From contig NZ_JSYL01000008.1 in NCBI RefSeq assembly GCF_000812865.1, positions 1 through 64,000 of the forward strand: a stretch of 64,000 bases of DNA. The letters are read 5' to 3'. The notes under the pieces are model-generated. The model saw nothing but the letters and a program-made list of their open reading frames with translations. It searched no databases and had not been told where the DNA came from. The stretch is from Kaistella jeonii (GTDB taxonomy: Bacteria > Bacteroidota > Bacteroidia > Flavobacteriales > Weeksellaceae). Numbering within the stretch: the first letter of the stretch is position 1; every line of letters starts with the position of its first letter. Of this stretch, positions 51,085-58,990 are shown in pieces. Made by a program: the position numbers and the translations under genes.

Positions 51085-52401
51085 TTAATTATTATTGATG
51101 ATCCTTTTGTGCTGCATCGAAACAAACTTGGGATTCTGCACATTTTGAAGATAATTGGTCAAAGAAGATTTGCTCATGCTGTCTTTCGTCAGATAAATTC
51201 TGCCGCCGTAATCTTCGACAATTTTGTCTAATTTTTCGACTAAATTTTTCAATTTTGAATTAACCTTAAAATCTAAAGCCAAAGTATAACCTTCCACAGG
51301 AAATGAATTATAAGCTTCCGGATTATTTTTTCCAAAAAGTTTCAAAACTGCCAGGAAAGATCCGTTTCCACTTTTAGCGATTGTTTCGAGAATTTTTCGC
51401 ATTCCTTCCTTTCCTTTCTCTTTCGGAATCACCATTTGATATTGTATAAAACCACTTTTACCGTAAATTTTATTCCAGTCGTTTACGACATCTAAAGGGT
51501 AGAAAAAGGTTTCATAATCGATATAGCTTTTGACTTCTTTATTGCGCTGCTTATTAAAATAGAGAAGATTGAACAACTTTACCGTTAAATTATTAAGCAC
51601 AAAATTTGGGAAATAAAAAGGAACCGTCGGATTGAATTTTTTCTTTAATCTTAAAGGATTTTCCTGCAAATTATTAGGAAGCTGATGTTTAAAAGCATGT
51701 TCACCTCTCATCAAAATACTTCTGCCAATTTTATTGCCAGTCTGCAAACAATCGATCCACGCGACATTGTAAGTCCAGTTTTCGCTTTCATCAAATAGTT
51801 TGAAAATCTCCTCTAAATTTTCTGCTTTAATGCTTTCCTGACGAATATAAGCAGTTTCGATATTTTTTAATTTAAATTTTGCAGACAGAATAATTCCTGT
51901 TAATCCCATTCCACCGATGGTTGACCAAAATTTCTCAGCGTTTTCGGTTTTAGAACAATTTAGAACCTCTCCATTTTCATTCAATAGAGAAAAAGACAAA
52001 ACATACTCAGAAAAACAACCTTCAGCATGATGATTTTTTCCATGAACATCGGATGCAATCGCTCCACCAACAGAAATAAATTTGGTTCCGGGCGTTACGT
52101 AAAGAAAATAACCTTGAGGCACGATGACTTCTAAAATGTCCGAAAGCAAAACGCCTGATTCACATTCCAGAATTCCATTAAGACGATCAAAACTGATGAG
52201 TTTATTTAATCTTTTTGTTGAAAAGATATGTTCGGAAAGAGAAGCATCGCCATAACATCTACCGTTTCCGCGAGCAATAATTTCGTTATTATTTTTTACG
52301 TAATCTTTAATTTTCTGAAGCGTATCTTCTGATTTTATTTCTTTTTCTACGACGGGAAAATTTCCCCAATTCGCTACTTTCTGTATAAAATTCGGCTTCA
52401 T
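51085..52401 (-). CDS. DprE1-like FAD oxidoreductase (polyprenylphosphoryl-ribose 2'-oxidase)
   Basis: 438 aa from the Met at 52399-52401, which overlaps the ubiA stop by one base (TAATG). PCMH-type FAD domain with RGNGRCYGD (44-52) and VGGAIASDVHGKNHH (111-125). His120, Lys122, a QYQ motif and Lys406 line up with active-site His132, Lys134, Gln334/336 and Lys418 of M. tuberculosis DprE1, at a steady offset of 12 where I could count. The benzothiazinone-target Cys387 is replaced by Ala375. Oxidises the ribose 2'-OH of the lipid-linked sugar; partner of the SDR downstream. Confidence 0.88.
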   Translation of the reverse strand: MKPNFIQKVANWGNFPVVEKEIKSEDTLQKIKDYVKNNNEIIARGNGRCYGDASLSEHIFSTKRLNKLISFDRLNGILECESGVLLSDILEVIVPQGYFLYVTPGTKFISVGGAIASDVHGKNHHAEGCFSEYVLSFSLLNENGEVLNCSKTENAEKFWSTIGGMGLTGIILSAKFKLKNIETAYIRQESIKAENLEEIFKLFDESENWTYNVAWIDCLQTGNKIGRSILMRGEHAFKHQLPNNLQENPLRLKKKFNPTVPFYFPNFVLNNLTVKLFNLLYFNKQRNKEVKSYIDYETFFYPLDVVNDWNKIYGKSGFIQYQMVIPKEKGKEGMRKILETIAKSGNGSFLAVLKLFGKNNPEAYNSFPVEGYTLALDFKVNSKLKNLVEKLDKIVEDYGGRIYLTKDSMSKSSLTNYLQNVQNPKFVSMQHKRIINNN

Positions 52402-53285
52402 TATTTGAAATAAATTTGAAGTAAAAAGGCAGCAACCCAAAGCACCAAAGTGATCTGAATATACCGGTCTCTATAAATTATTTTGGTAGGAGATTCAGTT
52501 TTATTGTAAACCAAAGTTTGCTGTAAATATCTCAGAATTGCGAAAACGACAAAAATTACGGTGTAAAAAACCCTTGGATGGAAACGGTGCTGAACTTCAG
52601 GAGAAAGTGTAAACATTAAATAACATACAATTGCTAAAGTACAACTTATTGAAAGTGCGATGTCTGCAAACTGAACATTGTAGCCATCTAAAGACTTTCT
52701 CGTTTTACCGGAAATTTGTGCATTGATTAACTCTCCTCTCCTTTTTCCGATGGCTAGAACGAGTGCAAGAACAAAGGTGAGCAAGATTGCCCATTGAGAA
52801 ATAAAAATTCCCGTAGCATAACCACCTGCTAAAACCCTTAAGACAAAACCAAGAGAAATGATACTAACGTCGATGATCGCAACATGTTTAAGTTTGAACG
52901 TATAAGCCAAATTCATGACAAAATAAAATCCAATAATCGTGGCAAATTTCCAAAAATTATGATGAAAATATTGTGCACCACAAAATACGAGGACAATACA
53001 CGAAATGATGAGAGCGACCAGAATTATAAGCGCCGTTTTTTTTGAAATTACACCGCTTGCAAGAGGACGTCTTCTTTTTTCAGGATGTTTCCGATCTGAT
53101 TCTATATCAGAATAATCATTAATAATATAAATAGAACTTGCAGCCAGAGAAAAAATGATGAAAGCAAAAATGCTTTTGGCCAGTAAATCGAAATTGGTAA
53201 TATTGCCGGAGAAAAACAAAGGAACAAACACGAAAAGGTTTTTTATCCATTGTTCTACGCGAAGCAGTTTTAAATATTTAATCAT
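52401..53285 (-). CDS. UbiA-family polyprenyl-phosphate phosphoribosyltransferase
   Basis: 294 aa, about eight or nine membrane helices. First Asp-rich motif NDYSDIESD (56-64) followed by RKHPEKRRRPLASG, the block that marks decaprenyl-phosphate phosphoribosyltransferase (mycobacterial Rv3806c) rather than quinone-type UbiA. Would join PRPP to a polyprenyl phosphate, giving 5-phosphoribosyl-phospho-lipid. First gene of the operon; translationally coupled to the DprE1 gene. Confidence 0.88.
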   Translation of the reverse strand: MIKYLKLLRVEQWIKNLFVFVPLFFSGNITNFDLLAKSIFAFIIFSLAASSIYIINDYSDIESDRKHPEKRRRPLASGVISKKTALIILVALIISCIVLVFCGAQYFHHNFWKFATIIGFYFVMNLAYTFKLKHVAIIDVSIISLGFVLRVLAGGYATGIFISQWAILLTFVLALVLAIGKRRGELINAQISGKTRKSLDGYNVQFADIALSISCTLAIVCYLMFTLSPEVQHRFHPRVFYTVIFVVFAILRYLQQTLVYNKTESPTKIIYRDRYIQITLVLWVAAFLLQIYFK

Positions 53286-53328
53286 CCGTGTAAAAAATCA
53301 AATGCGAAATTAGTGATTTTAAAATAAA

Positions 53329-53350
53329 AAAATCCGCCGAAGCGGATTTT
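53329..53350 (-). terminator. Terminator after the OmpA-like gene
   Basis: AAAATCCGC/GCGGATTTT stem with a CGAA tetraloop; T run in the minus direction. Confidence 0.85.
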
Positions 53351-53372
53351 AAATAAATGTTTGATCAATCGA

Positions 53373-54065
53373 TTATTGCGCTGTTTTCGCGTCTTTTATC
53401 ATATTTTCGTTTGCTGTAATTGCAAATTCTACTCTTCTGTTCTGAGCTCTACCTGCATCGGTATCATTACTCGCAACTGGATCTGCTTCACCCATTCCCA
53501 TTGTATTCATTCTCATTGAAGAAACTCCTTTGGATGAAAGGTAACTTTTTACAGCTGCAGCTCTTCTGTCAGAAAGGGAAAGATTGTAAGAATCTGCACC
53601 TTTGCTGTCAGTATAACCGTAGATATTAATGTTAGTATCTGGATTATTAGATAAAACAGTGGCCAACTTATCTAGATTTGTTTTACCTAGCGCAGTTAAG
53701 TTAGAGGAGTCAAAAGCAAAATTTACCATATTTTCTTTCAAGGTAATTTTTATTCCTTCACCTACTCTTTCCACTTCAGCTCCAGGTAAAGTTTCTTTGA
53801 TTTCCTTAGCTTGCTTATCCATTTTGTTACCGATTACATTTCCGGCAACTCCACCTACGATTCCGCCAAGAACTGCACCTAATGCCGAGTTTCCGCCTTT
53901 TCCGATGTTATTTCCTAAAATTCCACCAAGAACTGCTCCTCCTGTTGCACCAATAACAGTACCTCTTTGTTGATTATTTGAATTTTTCACTGCTTCACAA
54001 CTTGTCATTATCAATGAAGAAGAGATGAAAAGTGCTGCGATGTTTGTTTTGTTAAAAATTTTCAT
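53373..54065 (-). CDS. OmpA-family lipoprotein with glycine-zipper
   Basis: 230 aa. Lipoprotein signal MKIFNKTNIAALFISSSLIMTSC (Cys at 23). A Gly-rich zipper (about 38-80: VIGATGGAVLGGILGNNIGK and a repeat of it), then an OmpA C-terminal domain with NIYGYTDSKG, LSDRRAAAVKSYL and NRRVEFAI that binds peptidoglycan. Links outer membrane and wall. Starts 23 bases after the lipocalin stop, so both are one operon driven from the sigma-54-like promoter upstream. Confidence 0.9.
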   Translation of the reverse strand: MKIFNKTNIAALFISSSLIMTSCEAVKNSNNQQRGTVIGATGGAVLGGILGNNIGKGGNSALGAVLGGIVGGVAGNVIGNKMDKQAKEIKETLPGAEVERVGEGIKITLKENMVNFAFDSSNLTALGKTNLDKLATVLSNNPDTNINIYGYTDSKGADSYNLSLSDRRAAAVKSYLSSKGVSSMRMNTMGMGEADPVASNDTDAGRAQNRRVEFAITANENMIKDAKTAQ

Positions 54066-54088
54066 AATTTTATTTTTTAATATTATTA

Positions 54089-54577
54089 TTATTTCATTCC
54101 TGTTCTAGCGAAATTGTAAACAATTCTTACGTTATCGCTGCCTGAAGGAACATTTTGTTCTAAAGAAAAAGAATCTGTTGTTTGACTTATAAGATTTAAA
54201 GAATATCCTACAGTAACTGCTTTCGCTTTTGATCCTTCCATTAATTTCTTGAATTTAAATTCAGTACCATTAACTACTTCAAATTTGATGGGTTGAATGA
54301 CACTTGGGCAAGCTCCACCACCGCTTAAAGTATAAGAACCGCTGTAATTATTTGGGATCAATCTCCAGTGACTTCCTACGAAACATTTTGCGTCAGCACC
54401 TTCGTCAAAAGGTTTTACTTTGAAATTTTTGTCGTAATCAATGCTTGTTACTTCCCAATCTCCTTTTAGTTTAAGAAATTCTACGCGGTCAGTTTGTGCT
54501 GTTTTCGCTGTTTTCACGGTGGAACAAGAAACGCTCATTACAACGCCTAAAATTCCTACTAGTAATAAATTTTTCAT
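54089..54577 (-). CDS. Lipocalin-like lipoprotein
   Basis: 162 aa from the Met at 54575-54577; an earlier Met at 54601 falls inside the promoter and is rejected. Signal MKNLLLVGILGVVMSVSC (lipobox, Cys at 18). One lipocalin-type barrel with GDWEVTSIDYD near the start (GxW motif) and conserved Cys pair (KCFVGSHWRL...GGACPS). Common in flavobacteria next to OmpA genes. Ligand unknown; a stress or envelope role is likely. Confidence 0.82.
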   Translation of the reverse strand: MKNLLLVGILGVVMSVSCSTVKTAKTAQTDRVEFLKLKGDWEVTSIDYDKNFKVKPFDEGADAKCFVGSHWRLIPNNYSGSYTLSGGGACPSVIQPIKFEVVNGTEFKFKKLMEGSKAKAVTVGYSLNLISQTTDSFSLEQNVPSGSDNVRIVYNFARTGMK

Positions 54578-54600
54578 AGTGATATAATTATTTAAGTACA

Positions 54601-54621
54601 AGTTACAAAAAACCGTGCCAA
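54601..54621 (-). promoter_or_regulatory. Sigma-54-like promoter before the lipocalin-OmpA operon
   Basis: On the minus strand TTGGCACGGTTTTTTGTAAC: a perfect -24 element (TTGGCACG), with TTGT as -12 one base further off than the standard spacing. Expected start near 54590 fits the downstream Met at 54577. Confidence 0.5.
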
Positions 54622-54640
54622 TATAGTAATTAGATTAAAA

Positions 54641-54663
54641 AAAGTCCGTTAAAAACGGACTTT
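54641..54663 (-). terminator. Terminator after the S8 peptidase gene
   Basis: Perfect 10-bp stem AAAGTCCGTT/AACGGACTTT with an AAA loop and T run in the minus direction. Confidence 0.88.
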
Positions 54664-54687
54664 ATCATTTATTTAAAATAAAATTAT

Positions 54688-56400
54688 TTATTTTACTTTT
54701 TGAGCTTTCCTTTTATTTACTGCTTTTACTTTAACAGTAGGAGTAGAAGCACCTGCTTTGTAAAAATTAGTATAAGCATATTCTGCGGCTTTTTTCAAGT
54801 CGATAACACCACCTGCCTCAGAAATCAGATCAAATCTATTGTTTGTGTTTGAACTGATCATTGCATTTACAGTAGATTTATTTGCTGTTTTTACTAATGA
54901 TTCTATTAATTGTGCCGGAGTTAAATTTGGCATGTAAGCTAACAATACTGCAGCAGCGCCTGCAACAACCGGAGAAGCCATAGAAGTTCCCTGCAGATAC
55001 GCATATTTCCCACCAGGAACGGTAGAATAAATTTTCTCACCCGGAGCAAAAACATTCACCATCTTTTGGTTATAATTAGAGAAATCTGCTCTCAAAAATT
55101 CATTATTATTGGTAGAAGCTCCTACTACGATCATATTATTGATATAAGGTTTCGCGTCGTCAACATTTTTGAAGTTGGTCGGATAATATACATTTTCAGC
55201 AACGTTCTCATTGTCATTACCTGCTGCTTTTACCAAAAGAACTCCTTTGTCCTGAGCATATTTAAATGCATCCCAAACAACATTTTTCCCTGGAGAAACC
55301 GGTTTCCCGAAACTCATATTCAATATTTTCGCACCATTGTCAACTGCATATCTCACTGCATTTGCAACATCTTTATCTCTTTCATCACCATTTGGAACAG
55401 CTCTCACCACCATTATTTTCGCAACTTTGTAACCAACTCCATATTGTACTTCTTTTCCTTGAGGAAGACCCGCAATAATTCCGGCAACGTGAGTTCCGTG
55501 TTCTCCTTTTGGATCTGCATAATGATTATTCCCGTAATTTTTCTGTGCATAATCATCATAATTATCTCCTACGATTGCGGCGCGAGGATCAAAATCTAAA
55601 TTATATTGTTTTGTCGCCTGAACTTCATAATAATCAACTGCTTCTTTCATTTGATCATTTAAGAATTTTTGAACTTCTGCGGGAGATTTTCCCTGTACTG
55701 CTGGATCGTTTACAACCTGTCCCAAAACTGAAGCTGCCATTGCCTGATCCTGAGTAGTTGGTTTTATCGCTGCAATTACTTCAGGAGTTAAATTTTGTCC
55801 GTTGAGCATTGCAATCATGGTCGGAATCATGTCCTGGATTTTCTTATAAGTTTCGTAGCCTTGCTTTGCTTCAACACCTTTCTTCGTATAAATTTCTTTC
55901 GACTTCATGTACATTGCAAAATCTTCGGACATTTTTGCCTGATTTACTTTGTTTTTAGCTGAATCTGTACCTTCAAAAATCGGCTGATATTTTTTTACAA
56001 CTCTGGTAACTTCTAAATTATCATCGTAGACATCGCCATTTTTTCCACCCAGAAAGTTCCAGCCGTGAACATCATCAACGTAACCGTTTCCGTCGTCATC
56101 TTTTCCATTGTTTGGAATTTCATTTACGTTGGTCCACAAATTTTTGATCAAACCTGGATGATTAACATCTACTCCGCTGTCTAAAACACCAACAATTACT
56201 GGAGTCGGTTTCAAACCTTTGGATTCTAAATATTTGTAAGCATTTTGTGTATTTACACCGTATATATTTGTTGAAGCGAAATCTTTGTGATACCAAGTCA
56301 TCAGATCTTTGTCCTGCATCGGATCCAAAGGTGCAACTACAGTCTGTGCAAAAGAAGCAAAACCTGTCATAAAACAAGCTGCAATGAATATTTTTTTCAT
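54688..56400 (-). CDS. Secreted subtilisin-like S8 serine protease
   Basis: 570 aa with signal peptide MKKIFIAACFMTGFASFAQ. Catalytic Asp74 in VGVLDSGVDVNHPG, His near 303 in GEHGTHVAGI, Ser near 473 in GTSMASPVVAG. The Asp-to-His distance is about 230 residues against roughly 30-40 in classic subtilisins; the insert (about 110-290) is helical and charged. No T9SS sorting domain: the C-terminus is a short basic tail (KAVNKRKAQKVK), so it may stay periplasmic. Followed by a hairpin, preceded by wbqC-type gene in the same direction (11-base gap). Confidence 0.9.
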   Translation of the reverse strand: MKKIFIAACFMTGFASFAQTVVAPLDPMQDKDLMTWYHKDFASTNIYGVNTQNAYKYLESKGLKPTPVIVGVLDSGVDVNHPGLIKNLWTNVNEIPNNGKDDDGNGYVDDVHGWNFLGGKNGDVYDDNLEVTRVVKKYQPIFEGTDSAKNKVNQAKMSEDFAMYMKSKEIYTKKGVEAKQGYETYKKIQDMIPTMIAMLNGQNLTPEVIAAIKPTTQDQAMAASVLGQVVNDPAVQGKSPAEVQKFLNDQMKEAVDYYEVQATKQYNLDFDPRAAIVGDNYDDYAQKNYGNNHYADPKGEHGTHVAGIIAGLPQGKEVQYGVGYKVAKIMVVRAVPNGDERDKDVANAVRYAVDNGAKILNMSFGKPVSPGKNVVWDAFKYAQDKGVLLVKAAGNDNENVAENVYYPTNFKNVDDAKPYINNMIVVGASTNNNEFLRADFSNYNQKMVNVFAPGEKIYSTVPGGKYAYLQGTSMASPVVAGAAAVLLAYMPNLTPAQLIESLVKTANKSTVNAMISSNTNNRFDLISEAGGVIDLKKAAEYAYTNFYKAGASTPTVKVKAVNKRKAQKVK

Positions 56401-56411
56401 AAAGTAACTAT

Positions 56412-57023
56412 TTATTTGTTTTGAATATTTTTTATATAAGTCAAAGATTCGGGTCCTTTGTTACAAAGCAGATCGATAATTGAAAGGTCTTCCTGAAAGC
56501 CAAATTTGTCGGTAAAGGTTTGATAGTATTCTGGGAGAAGAAATTCCTGCTCTTTTTTGGGCGAGAATTTTTCTCTGTAATTTTCTTCGGTTGGATTTCT
56601 AAAATACTCTTCGCTCAAAGAATAAGTCTTAGTGGTTTTCAGAATTTTTTGAATTATTTTTAAAGCATTCAGGTTGAAAGCAAACAAAGAATTCGTTTTA
56701 AAATTAAAAATCTCTTCAAGCTGATCTTCGTAATATTCAAAATAAGGCGATCTTTGATAAGCGGTCTTAATGGATTTCCAGTGGATTTTTTCCCAGGGAT
56801 CACGGTGAGAAACATCAATTTCGTTGATGGTTCTTGTACCGTTGTGTTTCACGGGAATTATTAACAACAATCTCCCATTTGCACCATAAACTGCAGTTCT
56901 GTTTCTGTAGGTCTGTTTGGGAAAGCTCTCGAACTGTTCGAAAACAATTTCAGAATCTTCTCGCAGAAAAACCGAAAACCAGGAAATAGGCGGTAAATAA
57001 AAGAGGGGCAATAAAATTTTCAT
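56412..57023 (-). CDS. WbqC family protein
   Basis: 203 aa, soluble. Starts MKILLPLFYLPPISWFSVFL with the WbqC-type PPISWF and continues with FPKQTYRNR (nucleotide-like segment), LIIPVK and WEKIHWKSIKTAYQRSPYFEYY, the central family block. WbqC proteins are found in surface-sugar gene clusters in some bacteria but in flavobacteria sit beside lepB; their reaction is unclear. Same direction as the S8 peptidase, 11 bases ahead. Confidence 0.85.
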   Translation of the reverse strand: MKILLPLFYLPPISWFSVFLREDSEIVFEQFESFPKQTYRNRTAVYGANGRLLLIIPVKHNGTRTINEIDVSHRDPWEKIHWKSIKTAYQRSPYFEYYEDQLEEIFNFKTNSLFAFNLNALKIIQKILKTTKTYSLSEEYFRNPTEENYREKFSPKKEQEFLLPEYYQTFTDKFGFQEDLSIIDLLCNKGPESLTYIKNIQNK

Positions 57024-57065
57024 ACTTAAAAAACCTATCGATAAAATTTAATAAAAAACGTAACT

Positions 57066-57165
57066 TGGAGATTCAAAATAATCTCCTAGCCCCGATCGCA
57101 ACGACATCCTTTTATGGAGCTTCAGCGGAATAAAAGATATAGTGGAGAGCGGGAAATAGCTCCCA
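57066..57165. repeat. Long imperfect palindromic element after lepB
   Basis: GGAGATTCAAAATAATCTCC hairpin (57067-57086) overlaps the start of a larger fold: AGCCCCGATCGCAACGACAT... pairs imperfectly over about 25 bases with the reverse complement of the right arm around 57131-57160 (AAAAGATATAGTGGAGAGCG), with outer CTCC/GGAG-type ends. Looks like a repeat family I recall as widespread in flavobacterial intergenic DNA. The rest of the 190-base gap shows no gene. Confidence 0.55.
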
Positions 57166-57213
57166 ATAAAAAATAATAAATTGCTATTCGAGCACGTCGA
57201 ACAGCTCCTAATA

Positions 57214-58866
57214 CTACTCTTCTGATTCTTTTTTCTTGAATAATTTTGAAATATAATCCCAACCGAAGAATACCAGTAAAATAATCGCTGCAACCCACCA
57301 ATAAGAGGTTTTGTTGGCTTCACCAGTATTTGTGGCTTTGAACATACGGTCCCAACGGATTTTTTTACCATCGGGTTGATAAGAGGAACTTTTGTCCGGG
57401 AAAAGACCTTCGACACTTAACCACGTAAACATCGGCGAACCAACAATATTTTCTTCAGGAACGAAACCGAAAAATCTCGCATCTAAGGAAGCGTCGCGAT
57501 TGTCACCAATCATCATGTAATAATCCTGCTTGATGGTGTATTGCGTAGCTTCTTGCCCGTTGACAAAGATTTTGCCGTCTTTATTTTCGAGTTTGTTGTG
57601 TTCGTATTCTGAAATGATCCAGCGGTATTCGGGTAAAGTTTCCTGATTTAAAGTGACAACATCGCCTTTTTTCGGAATTTTCAAAGGACCGTACCAATCC
57701 TGATTCCATTTTTTATTGATCGGGAAAATTGATTGTGTTGTATCCACATGTTTCGTGTAACCATCGTGCATTGCATTTAGTTTGAAAGAAACTGCACCGG
57801 AATCTTTGGGCCAAATGTGTTCCTTCAAATCGATCACTTGTGGCAGCATCTTGATTTCTTTCGCTGTTTCATCGGTCAAACCCTGGAAATCGTACAGATA
57901 ACCGGTTTGCGTTTGAACTTCCTGCACGGGAAGAAATCCGTATTTTTTGTATAACGACGGAACATCGAGTTGACTGCCGGTCGTTGCTATATATTTATGC
58001 TGTTTTTTCTGATCGCCTAAAATACTTTCTGGTTTACCGTTGATGAAAAGTCTTCCCGCACGGAATTCCATGATATCACCTGCAACAGCGACGCAACGTT
58101 TTACATAAGGATCTTTTCTGTCGGTCGCAGTATGAACGGAATCCTGTGGATAATTAAAAACGACAATATCGTTTTTCTGTGGTTTGTTGAACTGCAAAAT
58201 CCTTGCATAGGGTAATTTTACGGCATCAACATAAGATTTAGGATCATCTTTTGGATTGTTCTTTTCGCCGGTATCCATGATTGTTCCCTGTAAAAAAGGA
58301 ATTGCAAGAGGTCGCATCGGCATTCTGAAACCGTAGCTCCATTTATTTACAAAAAGAAAATCTCCGACAAGAAGCGTTCTTTCCATTGACCCTGTCGGAA
58401 TTCCAAAAGGTTGCGTGAAGAAAACGTGTACGATTGTAGCGAAAACTACTGCAAAAGTGATCGAGCCAACAAAAGATTCTTTTTTACCTGCTTCTTTTTC
58501 TTCCTCAGTCAAATATAAATCATCTTCGACATGCAATTCAGAATCTTTAGAATAATTGACGAATGCCATGTAAATAAAAGGAAGAATTACCGTCAATAAT
58601 TTTTGAACGAAACTCGTTTTACCGAAATGTTTCATTAAGAACAAATGAAAAACCGTCATCATGATCGGTCCAACAATTGGAACGTAGGCTAAAATGACCC
58701 ACCACTTGGAGTGATCTGTTTCTTTTTGAATAATATAATAATTATAAAAAGGTACAAAAGCAAAAAGCGGATTGTAACCCATTTTTTTAAAGAGTTTCCA
58801 TGTAGAAATCCCCATCAATAATGAGAGAATGATCACGTAAACTGCGTAAGTTAAAAAGTAGTTCAT
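57214..58866 (-). CDS. lepB: Signal peptidase I, extended form
   Basis: 550 aa, about twice the usual length. Residues 1-110 carry several hydrophobic helices (a small membrane domain of the type preceding flavobacterial LepB); the S26 core follows with catalytic Ser in TGSMERTLLVGD (about 159), Lys in YVKRCVAVAGD (about 255), and the C-terminal MIGDNRDASLDARFFGFV box. A long insert lies between Lys and this box. Cleaves signal peptides in the inner membrane. A membrane helix at the C-terminus (about 525-542) is also present. Confidence 0.92.
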   Translation of the reverse strand: MNYFLTYAVYVIILSLLMGISTWKLFKKMGYNPLFAFVPFYNYYIIQKETDHSKWWVILAYVPIVGPIMMTVFHLFLMKHFGKTSFVQKLLTVILPFIYMAFVNYSKDSELHVEDDLYLTEEEKEAGKKESFVGSITFAVVFATIVHVFFTQPFGIPTGSMERTLLVGDFLFVNKWSYGFRMPMRPLAIPFLQGTIMDTGEKNNPKDDPKSYVDAVKLPYARILQFNKPQKNDIVVFNYPQDSVHTATDRKDPYVKRCVAVAGDIMEFRAGRLFINGKPESILGDQKKQHKYIATTGSQLDVPSLYKKYGFLPVQEVQTQTGYLYDFQGLTDETAKEIKMLPQVIDLKEHIWPKDSGAVSFKLNAMHDGYTKHVDTTQSIFPINKKWNQDWYGPLKIPKKGDVVTLNQETLPEYRWIISEYEHNKLENKDGKIFVNGQEATQYTIKQDYYMMIGDNRDASLDARFFGFVPEENIVGSPMFTWLSVEGLFPDKSSSYQPDGKKIRWDRMFKATNTGEANKTSYWWVAAIILLVFFGWDYISKLFKKKESEE

Positions 58867-58928
58867 ATTTCTATTTGGTAATATTTGAATTATTAGTTTG
58901 TTTTAAAGCGCTTTTGTTACAAATACAG

Positions 58929-58990
58929 GAGCAATAAGTAATTGGTAATGAGTAATTGCGTTATGTTTATTACTTATTATTCATTGTTTA
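58929..58990. repeat. Dispersed palindromic intergenic repeat, copy 2
   Basis: GAGCAATAAGTAATTGGTAATGAGTAATTG followed by an inverted AT-rich arm (TTACTTATTATTCATTG...ATTACTTATC). Shares its opening with the copy at 9208-9282. Fills the gap between dapB and lepB. Confidence 0.6.

Noticed and set aside
53629..53973. 114-codon frame opposite the OmpA-like gene
   Set aside because: Mirror of the Gly-rich zipper on the other strand.
55066..55599. 177-codon frame opposite the S8 peptidase
   Set aside because: Antisense to a clearly coding region with catalytic motifs; composition is not protein-like.
57048..57416. Open frame of 122 codons overlapping the lepB 3' end
   Set aside because: Different frame from lepB, runs over the palindromic element, no family features; a shadow.
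58144..58152. TGTGGATAA DnaA-box match inside lepB
   Set aside because: Single isolated copy in coding DNA, expected by chance; no partner box near.
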